A stretch of 64,000 nucleotides of DNA from Prorocentrum cordatum (GCA_963575745.1 CAUYUJ010014258.1:90001-154000), one strand, 5' to 3'; positions 42,061 through 54,059 are shown, counted from the first letter of the stretch. The notes: a model not told the origin generated them from the letters alone. A program made the numbers and translations.

Positions 42061-43280
42061 CGAACGCCCTCCCCCTTCCCTCCTTCCCTCCGTCCTTTTC
42101 CCACTCTCTTCCCCTCGTCTTTCTTCCTCCCACCTCCTCCTCCCAACTTCTCCTGCTCTTCCTCCTCATCTTCCTTGCTCCCGCGCCCTCCTCCCGCCTC
42201 ATTCCCCGCGTCTTCTTCTCCTTCTCCTCCTTCCACTCCTCCCTCGTCCTGATCCTCTTCCTGCCGCTCATTCTTCCTCCCTGCTCCTGACGCGGATCCT
42301 TCTGCTCTGAGCAGCTGCTGGGTCACTATGCTTCCATTATTGCGTTGGCGCGACCGCTTGTTGCCTCCTGGCGGCTCTTTCTCCTCCTCCTCCTCATCTT
42401 CCGCCACCTCCTCCCCATCCTCCCGTTTCTCCTCCTCCTTCTCTTCCTCCTCATCTTTTCTTCTTCCTCCTCCTCCTCTTCCTCCTCCTCCTCCTCCCCC
42501 TCCTCCTCATCCTCCTCTTCATCATCCTCCTCCTTCTCCTCCTCCTCCTCCTCGTCGTCCTCCCCCTCCTCCTCCCCTCCTCCTCCTCCTCCTCCCCCCT
42601 CCTCCTCCTCCTCCTCTCTCTTCCTTTCTCCCCCTATCCTCCACTCATCCCTCCTCCACCTCCTCCTCCTCCTCCTCCTCCCTCCTCCTCCTCCTCCTCC
42701 CCTCCTCCCTCCTCCTCCTCCTCCTCCTCCTCCTCCTCCTCTCCTCTTCTTCATCCTCCTCTTTCTCCGTCGTCGTCGTCCGTCGTCCTCCTCCCTCCTC
42801 CTCCTCCTCCTCTCCTCCTCCCACCTCCTCCTCTCTTCTCTTCCTCCTATCCTCCTCCTCCCTCCTCCTCCTCCTGTTTCTTCTTCTCCTCCTCCTCCTC
42901 CTCCTCCCCTCCTCCTCTTCTCCTCTTCCTTATCCTCCTCCTCCTCCGCCGCCCCTCCTCTTCCTCCTCCTTCTCGTCCTATTTCCTCCTCCTCCTCCCT
43001 CCTCCTCCCTCCTCCTCTTCCTTCTCCTCCTCCTCCTCCTCCCCTCCTCCTCCTCCTCCTCCTCCTCCTCCTCCTCCTCCCCTCCTCCCCCTCCCCCTCC
43101 TCCCCCTCCTCTTCTTCCTCCTCCTCTCTCATTTTTCCTCCTCCTCCGCCTCCTCGTCCTCCTCTTCCCTCCTCTGACTCCTCCTCCTCCTCCTCCTCTT
43201 CTTCTTCTTCATCCTCCTCCTCCTCCCCCTCCTCCTCCTCCTCCTCCTCCTCCTCCTCCTCCTCCCTCTCCGTCCTCTTT
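42061..43280. repeat. 1.2-kb CTC polypyrimidine tract
   Basis: Imperfect CTC/CCT/CTT repeat with few interruptions. The 443-474 residue frames here are artefacts. Confidence 0.97.
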
Positions 43281-43486
43281 GCCGTCGTGGCTAGACCTGC
43301 CCTGCTTCTCCTCCGCAGCGGGGCATGCCTCGAGGCGCCCAGCGCGCGCGCGCGCCCGCCAGCGCAATGGGCGCGGGCTCCGGCGGCCTGGCCGCCTGCA
43401 GCGCCCAGAGGTCGTGGCCGCGCCGCGGGTAGCGACGTCGTCGTCGCCAATCGCTGTCGACGCCTGCAGCGGCCAGAGGCACAGTG
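43281..43486. other. GC-rich spacer
   Basis: About 200 bases between a CTC and a GAG tract, with CGCGCGCGCG at 43347 and two CTGCAGCG(C/G)CCAGAGG words. No gene. Confidence 0.5.
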
Positions 43487-44032
43487 GACGGAGGAGGAGG
43501 AGGAGGAGGAGGAGGAGGAGGAGGAGGAGGAGGAGGAGGAGGAGGAGGAGGAGGAGGAGGAGGAGGAGGAGGAGGAGGAGGATGAGGATGAGGATGAGGA
43601 TGAGGATAAGGATGATGATGATGATGATGAGGAGGAGGAGGAGGATGAGCACATGCTGATGACGATACCGATGATGGTGATGACCATGACGATGACGATG
43701 GCGATGACCATGATGACGATGCTGCTGATTATGATGATGCTGATTCTTATGATGATGAAATTAGGATGAGGATGATGATTCTGATGATGCTGATGGTGAC
43801 GATGGTGATGACGATGCTGATGATGACGACGATGATGATTTGATGCTGGTGCTGATGCTGATTATGACGATGCTGATGATGCTGATGCTGCTGCTGATGA
43901 TGATTCTGATGCTGATGCTGCTGATGATGATGCTGATGACGATGCTGATTACGACGATGATGCTGATGCTGATGCAGACGCTGCGGCTGATGCTTTTGAT
44001 GACTATGATGCTGCTGCTGCTGCTGATGCTGC

Positions 44033-44116
<84 letters not shown>

Positions 44117-44208
44117 CTATGAAGCTGCTGTTGCTGCTGATGATGCTGATGATGCTGATTCTGCTGCTGCTGCTGATAGCGATGACGATGACGATGATGA
44201 TGATGCTA

Positions 44209-44265
<57 letters not shown>

Positions 44266-44287
44266 CTGCTCTGATGATGATGATGAC

Positions 44288-44330
<43 letters not shown>

Positions 44331-44765
44331 CTGCTGCTGCTGCTGCTCCTGCTGATGATGGTTACAGCGATTCTGGTTTTGATGATTCTGAGGCTATGGT
44401 GATTATGAGCGATGATACATGTTGATGATTATGACGACGGTGATGCTGATGATGATTGTGATTCTGATGATGCTGCTGTTGATGCTGCTGCTGCTGATGA
44501 TGATACTGATGATGATGCTGATGATGACGATGATGATGATGACGATGCTGCTGCTGCTGATGATGATGATGCTTATGCTGATGTTGATTATGAGGATTAT
44601 GATGCTGATGCTGATGCTGGTGCTGCTGCTGTTGCTGCTGCTGATGATGATGATGAGGAGGAGGAGGAGCAGGAGGATGAGGAGGAGGCGGATTAGGAGG
44701 ACGAGGAGAAGGAGGAGGAGGAGGAGGAGGAGGAGGAGGAGGAGGAGGAGGAGGAGGAGGAGGAT
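43487..44765. repeat. GAG tract, GAT tract, GAG tract
   Basis: GAG at 43487-43640, GAT/GCT-GAT at 43640-44660 (purest 44036-44115 and 44210-44330), then GAG to 44763. Confidence 0.97.
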
Positions 44766-45130
44766 CGCCCAGCGGCCCAGGGGACGGGGATAAGTGACAG
44801 GCAGCCAGAGCCGCAAGCTCGAGGTGGGCGAGGAGGGACCCACGAGCTGTGCAGAGCCCCCAGAACTCCCCAAAGCCCTCACAGCCCCGCCTGCGGTGAG
44901 GGACTTTGCCGTAGCGTGTCGCTGCGCCAGTTCTGGCCCACCACGCCTCGACGCGACACGCTAACCGCGTCCCGGTCGCTGGGCGACAACGTCCCGAGAT
45001 CTTCCCAGCTTCCTGCCCCGCGGAGCGGAGCGACGCACTGTCAGCTTGCGGGGCGTAGCGTGTCGCTTGGGCTGCCGCCGCGACGCGCTATGCGAAAGCT
45101 CCTGGCCGTAGCCCCTTCCCTCCTACTCAG
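44766..45130. repeat. Unique DNA with 11-bp inverted and direct repeats
   Basis: TAGCGTGTCGC (44912-44922) and GCGACACGCTA (44953-44963) are perfect inverted repeats; a third direct copy TAGCGTGTCGC begins at about 45057. No gene. Confidence 0.65.
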
Positions 45131-45256
45131 GCCACCTCGCCTTCCAGCAGTATGAGAAGAGAGGAGACAAGCCCGAGGTCCAGGCGGCGGGCGTGCGAGG
45201 AATAGCAGCTTTGCGCCGATCATCCTCGTATCTTTCTGCCGGGACGCGCGAGTGGT
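45131..45256 (+). CDS. Candidate exon with canonical donor
   Basis: After acceptor-like CCTACTCAG the frame reads GHLAFQQYEKRGDKPEVQAA then GVRGIAALRRSSSYLSAGTRE, ending at GTG followed by GTAAGTTTTG, a strong donor at 45257. Composition (charged, mixed) and both borders support an exon of about 126 nt. The partner exon was not found and no family is recognised. Confidence 0.4.
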
Positions 45257-46235
45257 AAGTTTTGCTCCCGCCCCGCATCCTGACCCCCCCCCCCCGGAGG
45301 TGGAGGTCCCCGGAGGTCCCCGGAGGCCTCCAGAGGCTTCCGGAGGAGCTCGTGGAGGCCCGGCAGGGGCCGAAAAGGTCCGAGCACCTCCCCCTCGACT
45401 CGAGGGTCGAGGGCAGAGCTTCGCACGCGCGAGCGCCTCGGCCCCCCACCACTTTCTCCGCGCCCTCGCGTCGGCCCCCGCGGGCTCGCCACTCCGAGGC
45501 TTGGCGGCTTCCGCTCCTCTGACTCCCGCCACTGCTCAGTGGCGCTCTTGACTCGGACTCGACTTCGGCTTTGACCCTTCTCCCTCCTCCTCCTCCTCCG
45601 CCTCCTCCTTCTCCGCTGCTCCTTCCCCCCATCCTCCTCCTGCTCCTGCCCGTCCTATCTTTCTCGCCTCTCTCCACAAGGATGGGGCAGAAGGAAGAGG
45701 GGAGCCACCCCCGCGCCACGCGGATTTTTCCCACTTGCCGCCGGGTTGGAGGAGGCGGGGATCGCTTGCGGTTCTTGCTCTGTTGCCGTTTCCGCCGGGA
45801 GGGTGGAAACCCTTCTTCTCTGCTCGCCGTTGCCTCCTCCTCCTCCTCCTCCTCCTTTCTCCTCCTTTCTCCTCCTCCTCTTCCTTCTCCTCCCCCTCCC
45901 TCCGTGCTGTTTGGAGGGACGATGTAGGTGCAGCGACAAGCCCGACCGAATCCTACGTGTGGTCGACCGATTTTTTTCGACACGATGCATGGTCAGCTCC
46001 GCCACCCGCCTTCATTTCAGCAACGGCCAGGGAGACTTCAACGAGAGCACGCTGAGCACTATCGAATTTAGCTAGAAGCTCGGGCGCAGCGTTCCAAGCT
46101 CACGATGCAGGAGAATCATCACATTCAAGCCCACGAGCGTAGGGCGGCGATCTGGTCCTCTCTCTCTCCCGTCGCATGGTCCTTCGCGCGTTCAAGGAGC
46201 CTGATACGGACAGCACGCACTAGAACGCGGTTGAC
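45257..46235. other. Intron-like, CTC-rich
   Basis: C run at 45282, CTC runs at 45580-45660 and 45830-45900. A possible acceptor lies at 45681 (CCACAAG), but the following frame is not convincing. Confidence 0.35.
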
Positions 46236-48480
46236 ATGACTGATGCCCTCATACAATGTTGGGCCCAAGTGTATGCGAAGAAGGACGGCGACCTTGCTGA
46301 GGCGAAGAGGTACATAGATATCCATGTGAGGCCGTTTGATTTCACCGTTGCTCCACCGCCATCACCAGCAAGATCGCCGTATTGCCTACCACTTGAAGGA
46401 CTCCGAACTTGGGATCGACACGATTGCGTACGCAGCTTGGACGGCTGCACCAAAGGGCTTGGATATTCTTGGAGGCGCGCTGATGTGGATCTTGCGGTGG
46501 TGCATTCTTTTCAACAGCTCGAACAACACGCTGCAGGCCTGGCTCACCAAAGGATGTGATGACGAGGACTCGCCTGAATCTGGGTGCACCCGATCTTCCC
46601 CCACCATGAGAGTGTTAGGGCTTCGCAGCACGGACGTGAAGGTCATCATTTCGTGCGTCAAGGCGCAGTTCAGCAAGCTGCTCCCTCTATGGATGCCACG
46701 CTCACGGAGAGGATTCACTCTTGGTCGGAACTTTGGCGTAAACGCTCTTGAGCTCGTCATCTTTGCACGCATGCCTGTGCTTATGACTCTGGATGTGCGT
46801 GCGGCCTCCATCAGCCTCTCTCAGGCTTTCATGTGCATGGTTTTCAGTGCTATGCAAGTTCCTCCCGCTTTCGAGGCGAGGCTCTTCCAGTTATGTACCA
46901 CTCTGCAGGCTATCGTCATAACGGACGGTCTCCCACAACATGCTTGGTGGATCGAGTCGGGCATCATTTAAGAGTGCTCGTTGGGTGGCTCTATGTACGC
47001 TGCGGTGACCGCCTGCTTGGTTCAATACCTCCAGGCGAGATTTGAGGACCGTCTACTCGTCATTGCACGTTCTTGTGCGGACGGCATTGGATGTCTTTTT
47101 TTACAGCCTTGAAAAGTCCCAGGATCGTCCACGGCGTCATGCAGAAGGCCTCATGTATTGTGTCGCTCTTCTTGCAGATACGCGCACAATTTCAAGCTCG
47201 TTCCACAATGTGCGGCATTCGCAGGTGATCTCCGCGACCGCGTACGTGTTGCTAGTTGGTCCTTGGTGCCTGGTTTCGCTCTAGTGGGCACAGTCGATGC
47301 GCTTCTTTATCTTTGCATCGTTATGGGGCCTGTTGCGGATGACGCAGCTTGTTGGTGAGCGCCTATCGCCAAAGTCCAAACGCGATGCGGGCTCATTGGA
47401 TCCAACACGTCTTCCGTCGCACAAGTCACCAAGCACTGCGCGTCGAGAGTGATTCTCGTCTTTGGCTACGTCGCCCAAGTTCGAATGAGTCCAGACCCCT
47501 TTCTCTGGCAAGGACTGGTGGCGCCGGCGCGGGCATATCGGTGGCCGCTGGGCGTCTTCAACATACCCGCAGGGCTCAAGTTATGCGAGCGTGGCGGGCC
47601 CACAAGTTCCCTTTCGGCTGGCGACAAGCATCGGTGCTCTCAATCGCATGGCAGCGAGGACTCTTGCAGAATACCTCAAGGTATACGAGCAGCTTCACCG
47701 TCAGCAGTTGCTTCTTGGTGACCATCGATCAGTGCGTCTGCTCGCTTTTTCAACGCCCTACCCTGTTCCCTGGCAAAATGAAGCGTTTGCGGGGGCCCTT
47801 TTTCGCGGTCGTTCTTCTAAGCAGGTTGTGATGAACCTACCTCGTTCGCCCTCGTGCTCCTCGCGTGCTGTCGTCGGTCTTGACCGAAGTGTCCTCTTGC
47901 CCTGCGAAAGTGGCAAGGATGACGCGAGTGCATGCGTTTCCTCGGGATTTTCTGCAGCGGTTGAGTGCTCCGCGGGATCAATGGCGCCACGCGGCGCTGG
48001 GTCCTCGTGCGAGGCCGACGCGATGATCTGGGGCTCTTCTGGGCCCGAGATGCCGCGCGGTATCTTGCGTGCTGCTGGCTACTCGGGCACTGGTTCCAGT
48101 CGCTCGATTGTTCCGCGGAGTTCTGAAGGTCTTGGTTGCCCTTGGCGTGAAGCCCCTGTCAGTTGCGTGCGAGGCCCCCCGTTCTGCGATGCGAATCGTG
48201 TGCTCTCCTACACGAGAGGCGCCAAGAAAAAAAATCGTTCGCCCTACCTCGGCATGAACAACGACGACGTGAGCTCGCTGACAGGATCGCGCTTCGGGCC
48301 CATTCCTGGCTTCCGTTCATCTTCGATGAGGACGCGAGAGCTGATTTTGCCATCTGGATGTTTTGCTGTGGCCCGTTCGTGTCGCTGCGGCATGGGGGCT
48401 TCGCGCCGCGGTTCGACCTGGCCCCTGGCCCTCGGCCGCGCGGTCTCTCTCCGATCCTCTACTCAGACGGGCCCTTCCAG
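46236..48480 (+). pseudogene. Decayed LINE reverse transcriptase
   Basis: Translations in shifting frames follow a LINE reverse transcriptase in order. MTDALIQCWAQVYAKKDGD (46236) leads in; then, one frame on, LGIDTIAYAAW (near 46405), RRGFTLGRNFGVNALELVIF (near 46709), motif A LDVRAASISLSQAFM (Asp codon 46792-46794), motif B GII-TAA-ECSLGGSMYA with the stop at 46969-46971 where Gln is expected, and motif C SCADG (47074-47085) where YADD is expected. Later the same frame gives LLYLCIVMGPVADDAA (near 47307) and RVILVFGYVAQV (near 47445). After about 47590 another frame takes over (TSIGALNRMAARTLAEYL, then WQNEAFAGALF), and a third near 48069 (ATRALVPVARLFRGVLKVLV). Several stops and frameshifts make it dead. 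The endonuclease part is not seen upstream. The motif set differs from the LINE at 2.4 kb, so it is a second family. Confidence 0.72.
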
Positions 48481-50219
48481 GTGAGATGTGCCTGGCTGGC
48501 TGGTTCGCATCGGCTGTTCCTCGCGAGCGCTCGCGACTGCGCCTCGGCCCCCCGGCCGCGGGAAGATGAAAGGACGATGGCGGCGTTCGGGAGTCGTGCT
48601 CATGAACGCCTTCGGCAATGGGTTGGGTCTGGCGCATCTCGCACGCGGTGGGGCGAGCGACGAAACTTCCTCGTTCGCATCGCCGAGCAACCACCTCAGC
48701 CTCTACCTGCCCTCGATCCCGCGGTGCATCTGCTCTCCCGCCTGCTCCATGGCGTCCCAGGCGAGGTTCCGATCTTCGACGACGTGGGCCCTGCTGGGCA
48801 CCATGGCGGACCCGAGCGCTCTTTCGGAAGGTGCTGCTCCACAGCTCGCAACATCTTCGGCGCGGACAGCGGCGGCCGCGCACGCGCCGACGATGCGCTC
48901 GTGGGCGCTGGCCCGCGCGCAGCAGCCCGAGTCCCATTCGAAGGCGAGGTCGTGGGGAGTGAGGAACCCGACTACCATTCTGGTCGCTGTGCGCCCCGGG
49001 CGCGGGCGTGGATATTGGCCGGAGATGGCGGCGATGCTCCCAGCCTTGCAGCGGACCCGTCCTCGAGCACTGCCGCTGGCAGTGCTCGCGCCGTCGCGAA
49101 CCCGCCAGTGGGCCCCCATCCTGGCTCTGGCCGCGTTCTCATTCCAGCTGCGGCGCGCGAGCTCTCCTCCAGGGTCGCTCGGGATCGCGCGAGTCTCCCA
49201 GTGCGGATCCCGTCCCTCAGGACAAGGAGGAGGAGGAGGAGGAGGAGGAGGAGGGGGAGGAGGAGGAGGAGGAGGAGGAGGAGGAGGAGAAGGAGGAGGT
49301 CCCTCAAGGCGGCGTTCCTGCCGTCGGCGATTCCGCCGCCCTGGTCCGGGCGCGCCTGCTTGCGGGCGGTGCTGCGTCCTCCAGCGGCACTCTTCCAGCT
49401 CCTCAAGTGCTTCGCCTACCTCGGCACCTCGCAATCGCGCTCTTCGCGCCGAAGAGGCGCTCCTGCTTCGCGCGCGCTGTTGGGCTTGTGGGTGTCTCCC
49501 TATTGCGTTCTCCGGATCTTCCTGGTTCAGGATCCGCCCCCCTGGATGCGGGGTGCCCATGCGCGATGTGCCCGTTCCGCATTTCGACGCTGCATCGGGC
49601 CCTGGCGCCCGCATGTGCAAACAGCTTGCGCAACGTATATGTATATGTATATATAATGTATATTTATGCGGCGAGGCTTGGTGTCTTTCTTCTGAGACCT
49701 GCGAGCGTGCCAGATCTCAACGTGCACATGCTTGGCCTGGCCAGGGGTCTGGCAGGAGCAATTTGGCCGTCGCTCGCGCTAGGTGGAGCTTGGGCGTGCG
49801 CTGTTTGCAAGCCCATTCCGCGCGCATGTCTCCCCTGCTAGGCAGTAGTTCTTCCAGGGCAGTAGCGTCGCGCCGTCGGGGCAACTGCTGCCGCCCGTCA
49901 GCCAATCGAGGCAGCCAGGCGACGATCTTTCACGAGCCGATGCGTTGGACAACGATCGCAGCAGCTCGACCTCCGGAGGAATCCTGCCAGCTGTCCCGAC
50001 GATCCGCGGTTGTCTTATCCAGCCGACACAGACATGACGTATTCGGGGCGGGGGCGAGTCGGGCGATGCCGCGACGCGCCGTATTGCTTGGGCGTGGACG
50101 AATCGCAATCAAGGTCAACCCAGCAGTCACGACACACACACACACACACCCGCTTCTGACCGCGCATCACTTCCCCGAGTGGGCGAGCGGAGACCCTATG
50201 GTCAATTGACCTTTACCGT
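48481..50219. repeat. GC-rich unassigned region with GGA block
   Basis: Stop-poor DNA gives long frames on both strands (a 573-residue plus frame and a 305-residue minus frame overlap); neither has a domain. GGA repeat at 49225-49300 and CA repeat at 50131-50150. Confidence 0.35.
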
Positions 50220-51560
50220 CTGATGGTGACGTCACCGCCGAGGTCTGTCAGCACGTCGAGCAGCTCAACGGGCTTATCTTCCCTGGCGCTGGAGAGGCTG
50301 ACGTTCTCATCCCGAGCGTCCACCCTTTTGGCGCTCCTCCGCCATCGACTGCCAGCATCCCAATTGTGTCGCCCTCGCTAGGAGACATGTTTGTGGATCT
50401 TGAGACCAGTGGCGGTGCCCATGGAGCCGCCGCTCCGTCGGCCCACCAGAATTGCATCGATGATGGCGCATCTCTTCTTTCATTGCTCGTGCAACGTGAT
50501 GATGACATGGCACAATGTTCGCCCGAGATCCCTGCGCTGTTCACCCCCCCCTCGCGCTCCGTGAGGCGATGCACGAACTGCTTTCAATGAATACGCCCTG
50601 GCCATGTGGTAATCATGTTTGGCGAGTGGTCGAAAACTTGGAAGTGTTGGCTGGCGAATCGTTCTTCATGACTGATGATGAGTGCTGGAAGGACATCGAC
50701 GAACGGATCGACTGGTTCGTCCCTTTCGTAGTTGTTCCATTGGATTGGCCGTGCCCAGTCAACCCTCGTGCTCGAGCGCCGTGCCTGCCGACCTCACGCC
50801 CTGGCTCACCTTGGTTACGGGCCTGGGATATCTGCGAGGCGGCGTGGTCCGGACTGCGCGGCGCCGCAATGGGCGCATGCCAGCCATGGAAACACTCGAA
50901 GGCGACACCCGAGGCAGAGCGGCTGTCCGCCATGTGAGCGCTCTCGCGGCGCCGCTACATCGTCAACGCGCTGATCGTGCCGAATCCGTCAAGGTGGCCG
51001 CTCCCTGCTTCGCGTTGCATGGGGCACGGGGTCACGGCGCGGTGGCTTCTCGCTCCTGTCCCTGCGCCGGCCGAGGAAAACATGGCCCACCAGTCCCGCC
51101 AGCGCCTAAAGAGGTCGAAGGCGAGTCCGACGGCAGCAGTCTCCTCTCGGCCAACTACCTGCTATCCGAACAACAGGGGCCCCGCGCCGGCCTCCGCTAA
51201 TGCAAGAATTCGGCCAGTTCATCTCCAACGCCGTGATGGGCCTGCTCCATCTGCGCGATGGTTCTCCAGTATGTGACGATCGTATCCAGTCGCTTGCTCT
51301 GTCTATGTCCGCGGCCCCCAATCATGCCTGCAACGACAGCGAGGATCTCCATCGAATTGTGTTCAATCTTTCGAGCAGTGGCGCCCTGGTGCTCGCTGTC
51401 AGGACGAGCGCTTGGACGGAAGAATCCACTGGGTGGAGCGGTGCGTCCCTTTCGCGACGACTCAGCTGATGCAGCCCCTCTCCGACCGCCTCTCTCCAGC
51501 GGCGCCCCCGATGACAAGTGGTTTGAGGTCCTCCGGTTGCTCGCTTTGGACATGTGTCAG
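50220..51560 (+). pseudogene. Coding-like relic of unknown family, frameshifted
   Basis: Plus-strand frames read GDVTAEVCQHVEQLNGLIFP (near 50226) to DDMAQCSPEIPALFTPP, then after a 7-C run (about 50544-50550) the next frame gives LALREAMHELLSMNTPWPCG and DDECWKDIDERIDWFVPFVV. Further on, QEFGQFISNAVMGLLHL (51200) and DERLDGRIHWVERCVPFATT (near 51403) resemble the earlier DERIDWFVPFV segment, hinting at internal duplication. The last stretch, PDDKWFEVLRLLALDMCQ, ends exactly at introner copy 4. No family recognised; frame changes suggest decay or unrecognised short introns. Confidence 0.35.
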
Positions 51561-51709
51561 GAGGGGAAAAAACACACAGACACAATTAATCGTCGACTCC
51601 CAGGAAAATATGGGAAAATATGGGAAGTGGGGGGGAAGACAGAAACCCAGAAAATATGGGAAAATATGGGGAATCTTTTTATTTGTGTCTATTTATTTGT
51701 GTGTCCCAG
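51561..51709 (+). mobile_element. Introner-like intron, copy 4
   Basis: 149 bp. The 5' border is TGTCAG followed by GAGGGGAAAAAACACACAGA; the 3' border is TTTGTGTGTCCCAG. It contains TTAATCGTCGACTCCCAGG, twice ATATGGGAAAATATGGG, and GTGGGGGGGAAGACAGAAAC. Best preserved copy. It sits directly after an exon-like frame ending LALDMCQ, as expected of a spliced insertion with GA-AG borders. Confidence 0.82.
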
Positions 51710-52820
51710 TTCCCCTTCAATGTGGGATGTTCTTTGGGAGGAGGGGGCAAGGCCGAGAGAGGCAGCGGTGATGGAATAGCTGTCCATGGACTCTTCGGAG
51801 CTGGAACGCACGCGCACGGCGCTCCGCGCTCCGCTTGCTGCGCGAGAGCCCCAGGGGGATGGCGCCCTCGCGTCTTCCCAAGTTCGCGGTTTCTCGGACG
51901 TGCTTCGGTGCGGTGGTTGCTGTTGCTTCGTCGCTGGGGTTGGCGGGGGATTCGGACTCGGCGCCCCCGCGCATCTTCGTTCTCGTTCGCCCCGGTCAAC
52001 TGCGGCCTGTCTTCCCTGATGATGGCCATGCCGACGGTGCTTCCTTCCACGACGTTTTCGTGGAATAACACCAGCAAGATACCTGACCGCCTTAGCCACG
52101 ACTTTGCCGACTTCGGCAACCACGCCGTTCACCTGAAGGTCAACTAGTCGAGCCTCAGCGGCCCGTCCTGCGGCGCGCGCGCCCCGCGCCACCGTGGTTA
52201 GGCTTGGATAATTTTCTCGCAATGCTGGGCTCCTTCTCCCTTCTCCTCGTGTTCATCCTCCTCCCCAGAAGCTGGATCAAACTGTATGTGGTATTTTGCG
52301 TGCGCGGTCTGCATCTTCGACCTCGTCGCAAACAGTAGTGCTCGCATTAGACTGTCTCCAGTTCAAGAATTTAGGTTGGATGCTGCGGTTCCCTCGGATC
52401 CTCACGAGACCCCGCGCAGTTCAGTATTAGAAGGGCCAGTGAGCTGAAGGGCAAACTTATAACCCAGTGGTCCCGGTTTTATCGTTTTTCCTGAATGTTG
52501 TGGTCATCCCACCTCCAGCGCCATAGTGGCCCAATGGCTGGCACGTTTTTCGAGAATGGTTTAGCTCAGCCAGGCGTGTTTGGACGTGCGGCTCGTCGAA
52601 GACGGACATCCGCACGACCAGCGGAAGCGTTCACAGATGGGACGCGTCTGGTTGGTTTGCCGCTTTCTCGCTGGACGGCTGCAGGGACCACCGTTTTCTT
52701 TGAGACCTGTCCCGTCAGCTGCTCTTCGCCATGGGCGGCAGGGACAGAACGACTGATAGATCGACGTAAGCTTGTCTTTGGCTTCCAAGATTGTTGTCCG
52801 TCACAGCTTTGATGCGCGTG
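51710..52820. other. Unassigned; frames on both strands
   Basis: A plus frame (51620-52147) and a minus frame (51689-52222) overlap. The plus end, FSWNNTSKIPDRLSHDFADF, and the minus LVDLQVNGVVAEVGKVVAKA are both protein-like. No family recognised. Confidence 0.25.
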
Positions 52821-53018
52821 CCATCCGTCCATCCATCCATCCATCCATCCTCTTCCCCCCTCCTGCTGCTCTTCCTCCTCCTCCCCTTCCTCCTCCACAA
52901 TTACTCAATATGAATACTACTCTCCCCTTTCCCCTGATGGCGTGCTGGGAGTGGCCGACCCCCCCGCGTATTGTTTTTTTGCACACAGGATTCCCGGGAG
53001 TTGGGTTTTCGCCTGCGT
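52821..53018. repeat. CATC repeat and CTC stretch
   Basis: CATC units at 52826-52850 and CTC at 52856-52900, then unique DNA that leads to the border of the ~82-bp family (GGGTTTTCGCCTG at about 53004-53016). Confidence 0.75.
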
Positions 53019-53200
53019 TTTTTTTCAAAATGCTGCTCTCGCTGAGGCGCCGGCTTCATTTCTGCTCCCGAATCGTTCCGAATCGTGCTCCCGCTGCAGC
53101 GTGGGCCTCATTTTCGGATCGGTGTTTGGCCTCCGTCGTTCAGGATGGCGTTCTCGCCCCAGCGCGGGCCTCTTTCTCGCGCGCCCATCCGCCCGCCACC
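53019..53200 (-). repeat. ~82-bp repeat family, degenerate copies (minus)
   Basis: TTTTTTTTCAAAATGCTGCT then CTCGCTGAGGCGCCGGC, and CAGGATGGCGTTCTCGCCCC then AGCGCGGGCC, are reverse complements of the family core. The CAGGCGAAAACCC border lies on the outer side, as in the plus-strand arrays. Confidence 0.6.
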
Positions 53201-53204
53201 ACCG

Positions 53205-53500
53205 CGCCGCACCACCACCACCACCACCACCACCACCACCACCACCCACCACCACCACCACCACCACCACCACCACCACCACCACCACCACCACCACCAC
53301 CACCACCACCACCACCACCACCACCACCACCACCACCACCACCACCACCACCACCACCACCACCACCACCACCACCACCACCACCACCACCACCACCACC
53401 ACCACCACCACCACCACCACCACCACCCACCACCACCACCCACCACCACCACCACCACCACCACCACCACCACCACCACCACCACCACCACGCGCACACA
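53205..53500. repeat. (CCA)n tract
   Basis: Nearly perfect ACC/CCA trinucleotide repeat of about 290 bases. His, Pro, Thr, Val, Trp and Gly homopolymers in the six frames are artefacts. Confidence 0.98.
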
Positions 53501-53558
53501 CGCACGCACGCACGCACGCGCACCACCACCCACTGCGCACGCGCGCGCGGAGCCACAG

Positions 53559-53603
53559 GTCCGCTACGACACGCGTCCGCGGATAGAGAAAATCAGCGCC
53601 ATG
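53559..53603 (+). CDS. Candidate 45-nt mini-exon
   Basis: GAGCCACAG acceptor-like border, then codons giving VRYDTRPRIEKISAM, then GTAAGGGATG donor-like border at 53604. Tiny, and supported only by borders and composition. Confidence 0.25.
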
Positions 53604-54059
53604 GTAAGGGATGGGAGGGAGGGGTAGGACGTCAGATATGACGCGAGCGCACCTAGCTTGTCCTCCTCCCCCTCCTCCTCCTCCTTCTCTTCCTCCTCCT
53701 CCTCCTCCTCATCCTCTTCCTCCCTCCTCCTCCACAGACGCCACCCCGACTAACAAGACGAACGCGGACTGCCCGCTCGTCCCTGCCCGCGCCGCCCCGA
53801 CTCACAAGACGGGCGCGGACTGCCCTGCAACCGCAACTCACGCCTTCGGGGCCTGAGCGACGCACTTAGTCCGAGCCTCGGTCGCTCCTTTTTGCGATCT
53901 CTCCCCCTGTCCTTCTTTCCCTGTTCGCCCCGCACCCGGAGGCTGCCCGACGGGTGCGACGCCCGTCCATGCCTCGGGCCTGAGAGTACCGCCCGCCGCG
54001 TTTTCCCGACGGTTGCCGCGCGCGCGTGTATCGGGTCGCGGGTGAGAAGGAGGAGGAGT
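53604..54059. other. CTC stretch and GC-rich DNA
   Basis: CTC runs at 53660-53740. An imperfect duplication AACAAGACGAACGCGGACTG / CACAAGACGGGCGCGGACTG occurs at about 53751-53822. Confidence 0.55.

Noticed and set aside
43180-43600. CTC/GAG inverted pair around 43281-43486 as a specific palindrome
   Set aside because: Unlike 39331-39840, the sequences next to the tracts are not inverted copies of each other.
42326-43769. 443-474 residue frames on both strands
   Set aside because: Stop-free CTC repeat; open in several frames at once.
48488-50209. 573-residue plus frame and 305-residue minus frame
   Set aside because: GC-rich stop-poor DNA with both strands open and no recognisable domain; not enough to call a gene.
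53108-53540. Poly-His, poly-Trp, poly-Gly proteins
   Set aside because: All six frames of a CCA repeat are open; no gene evidence.
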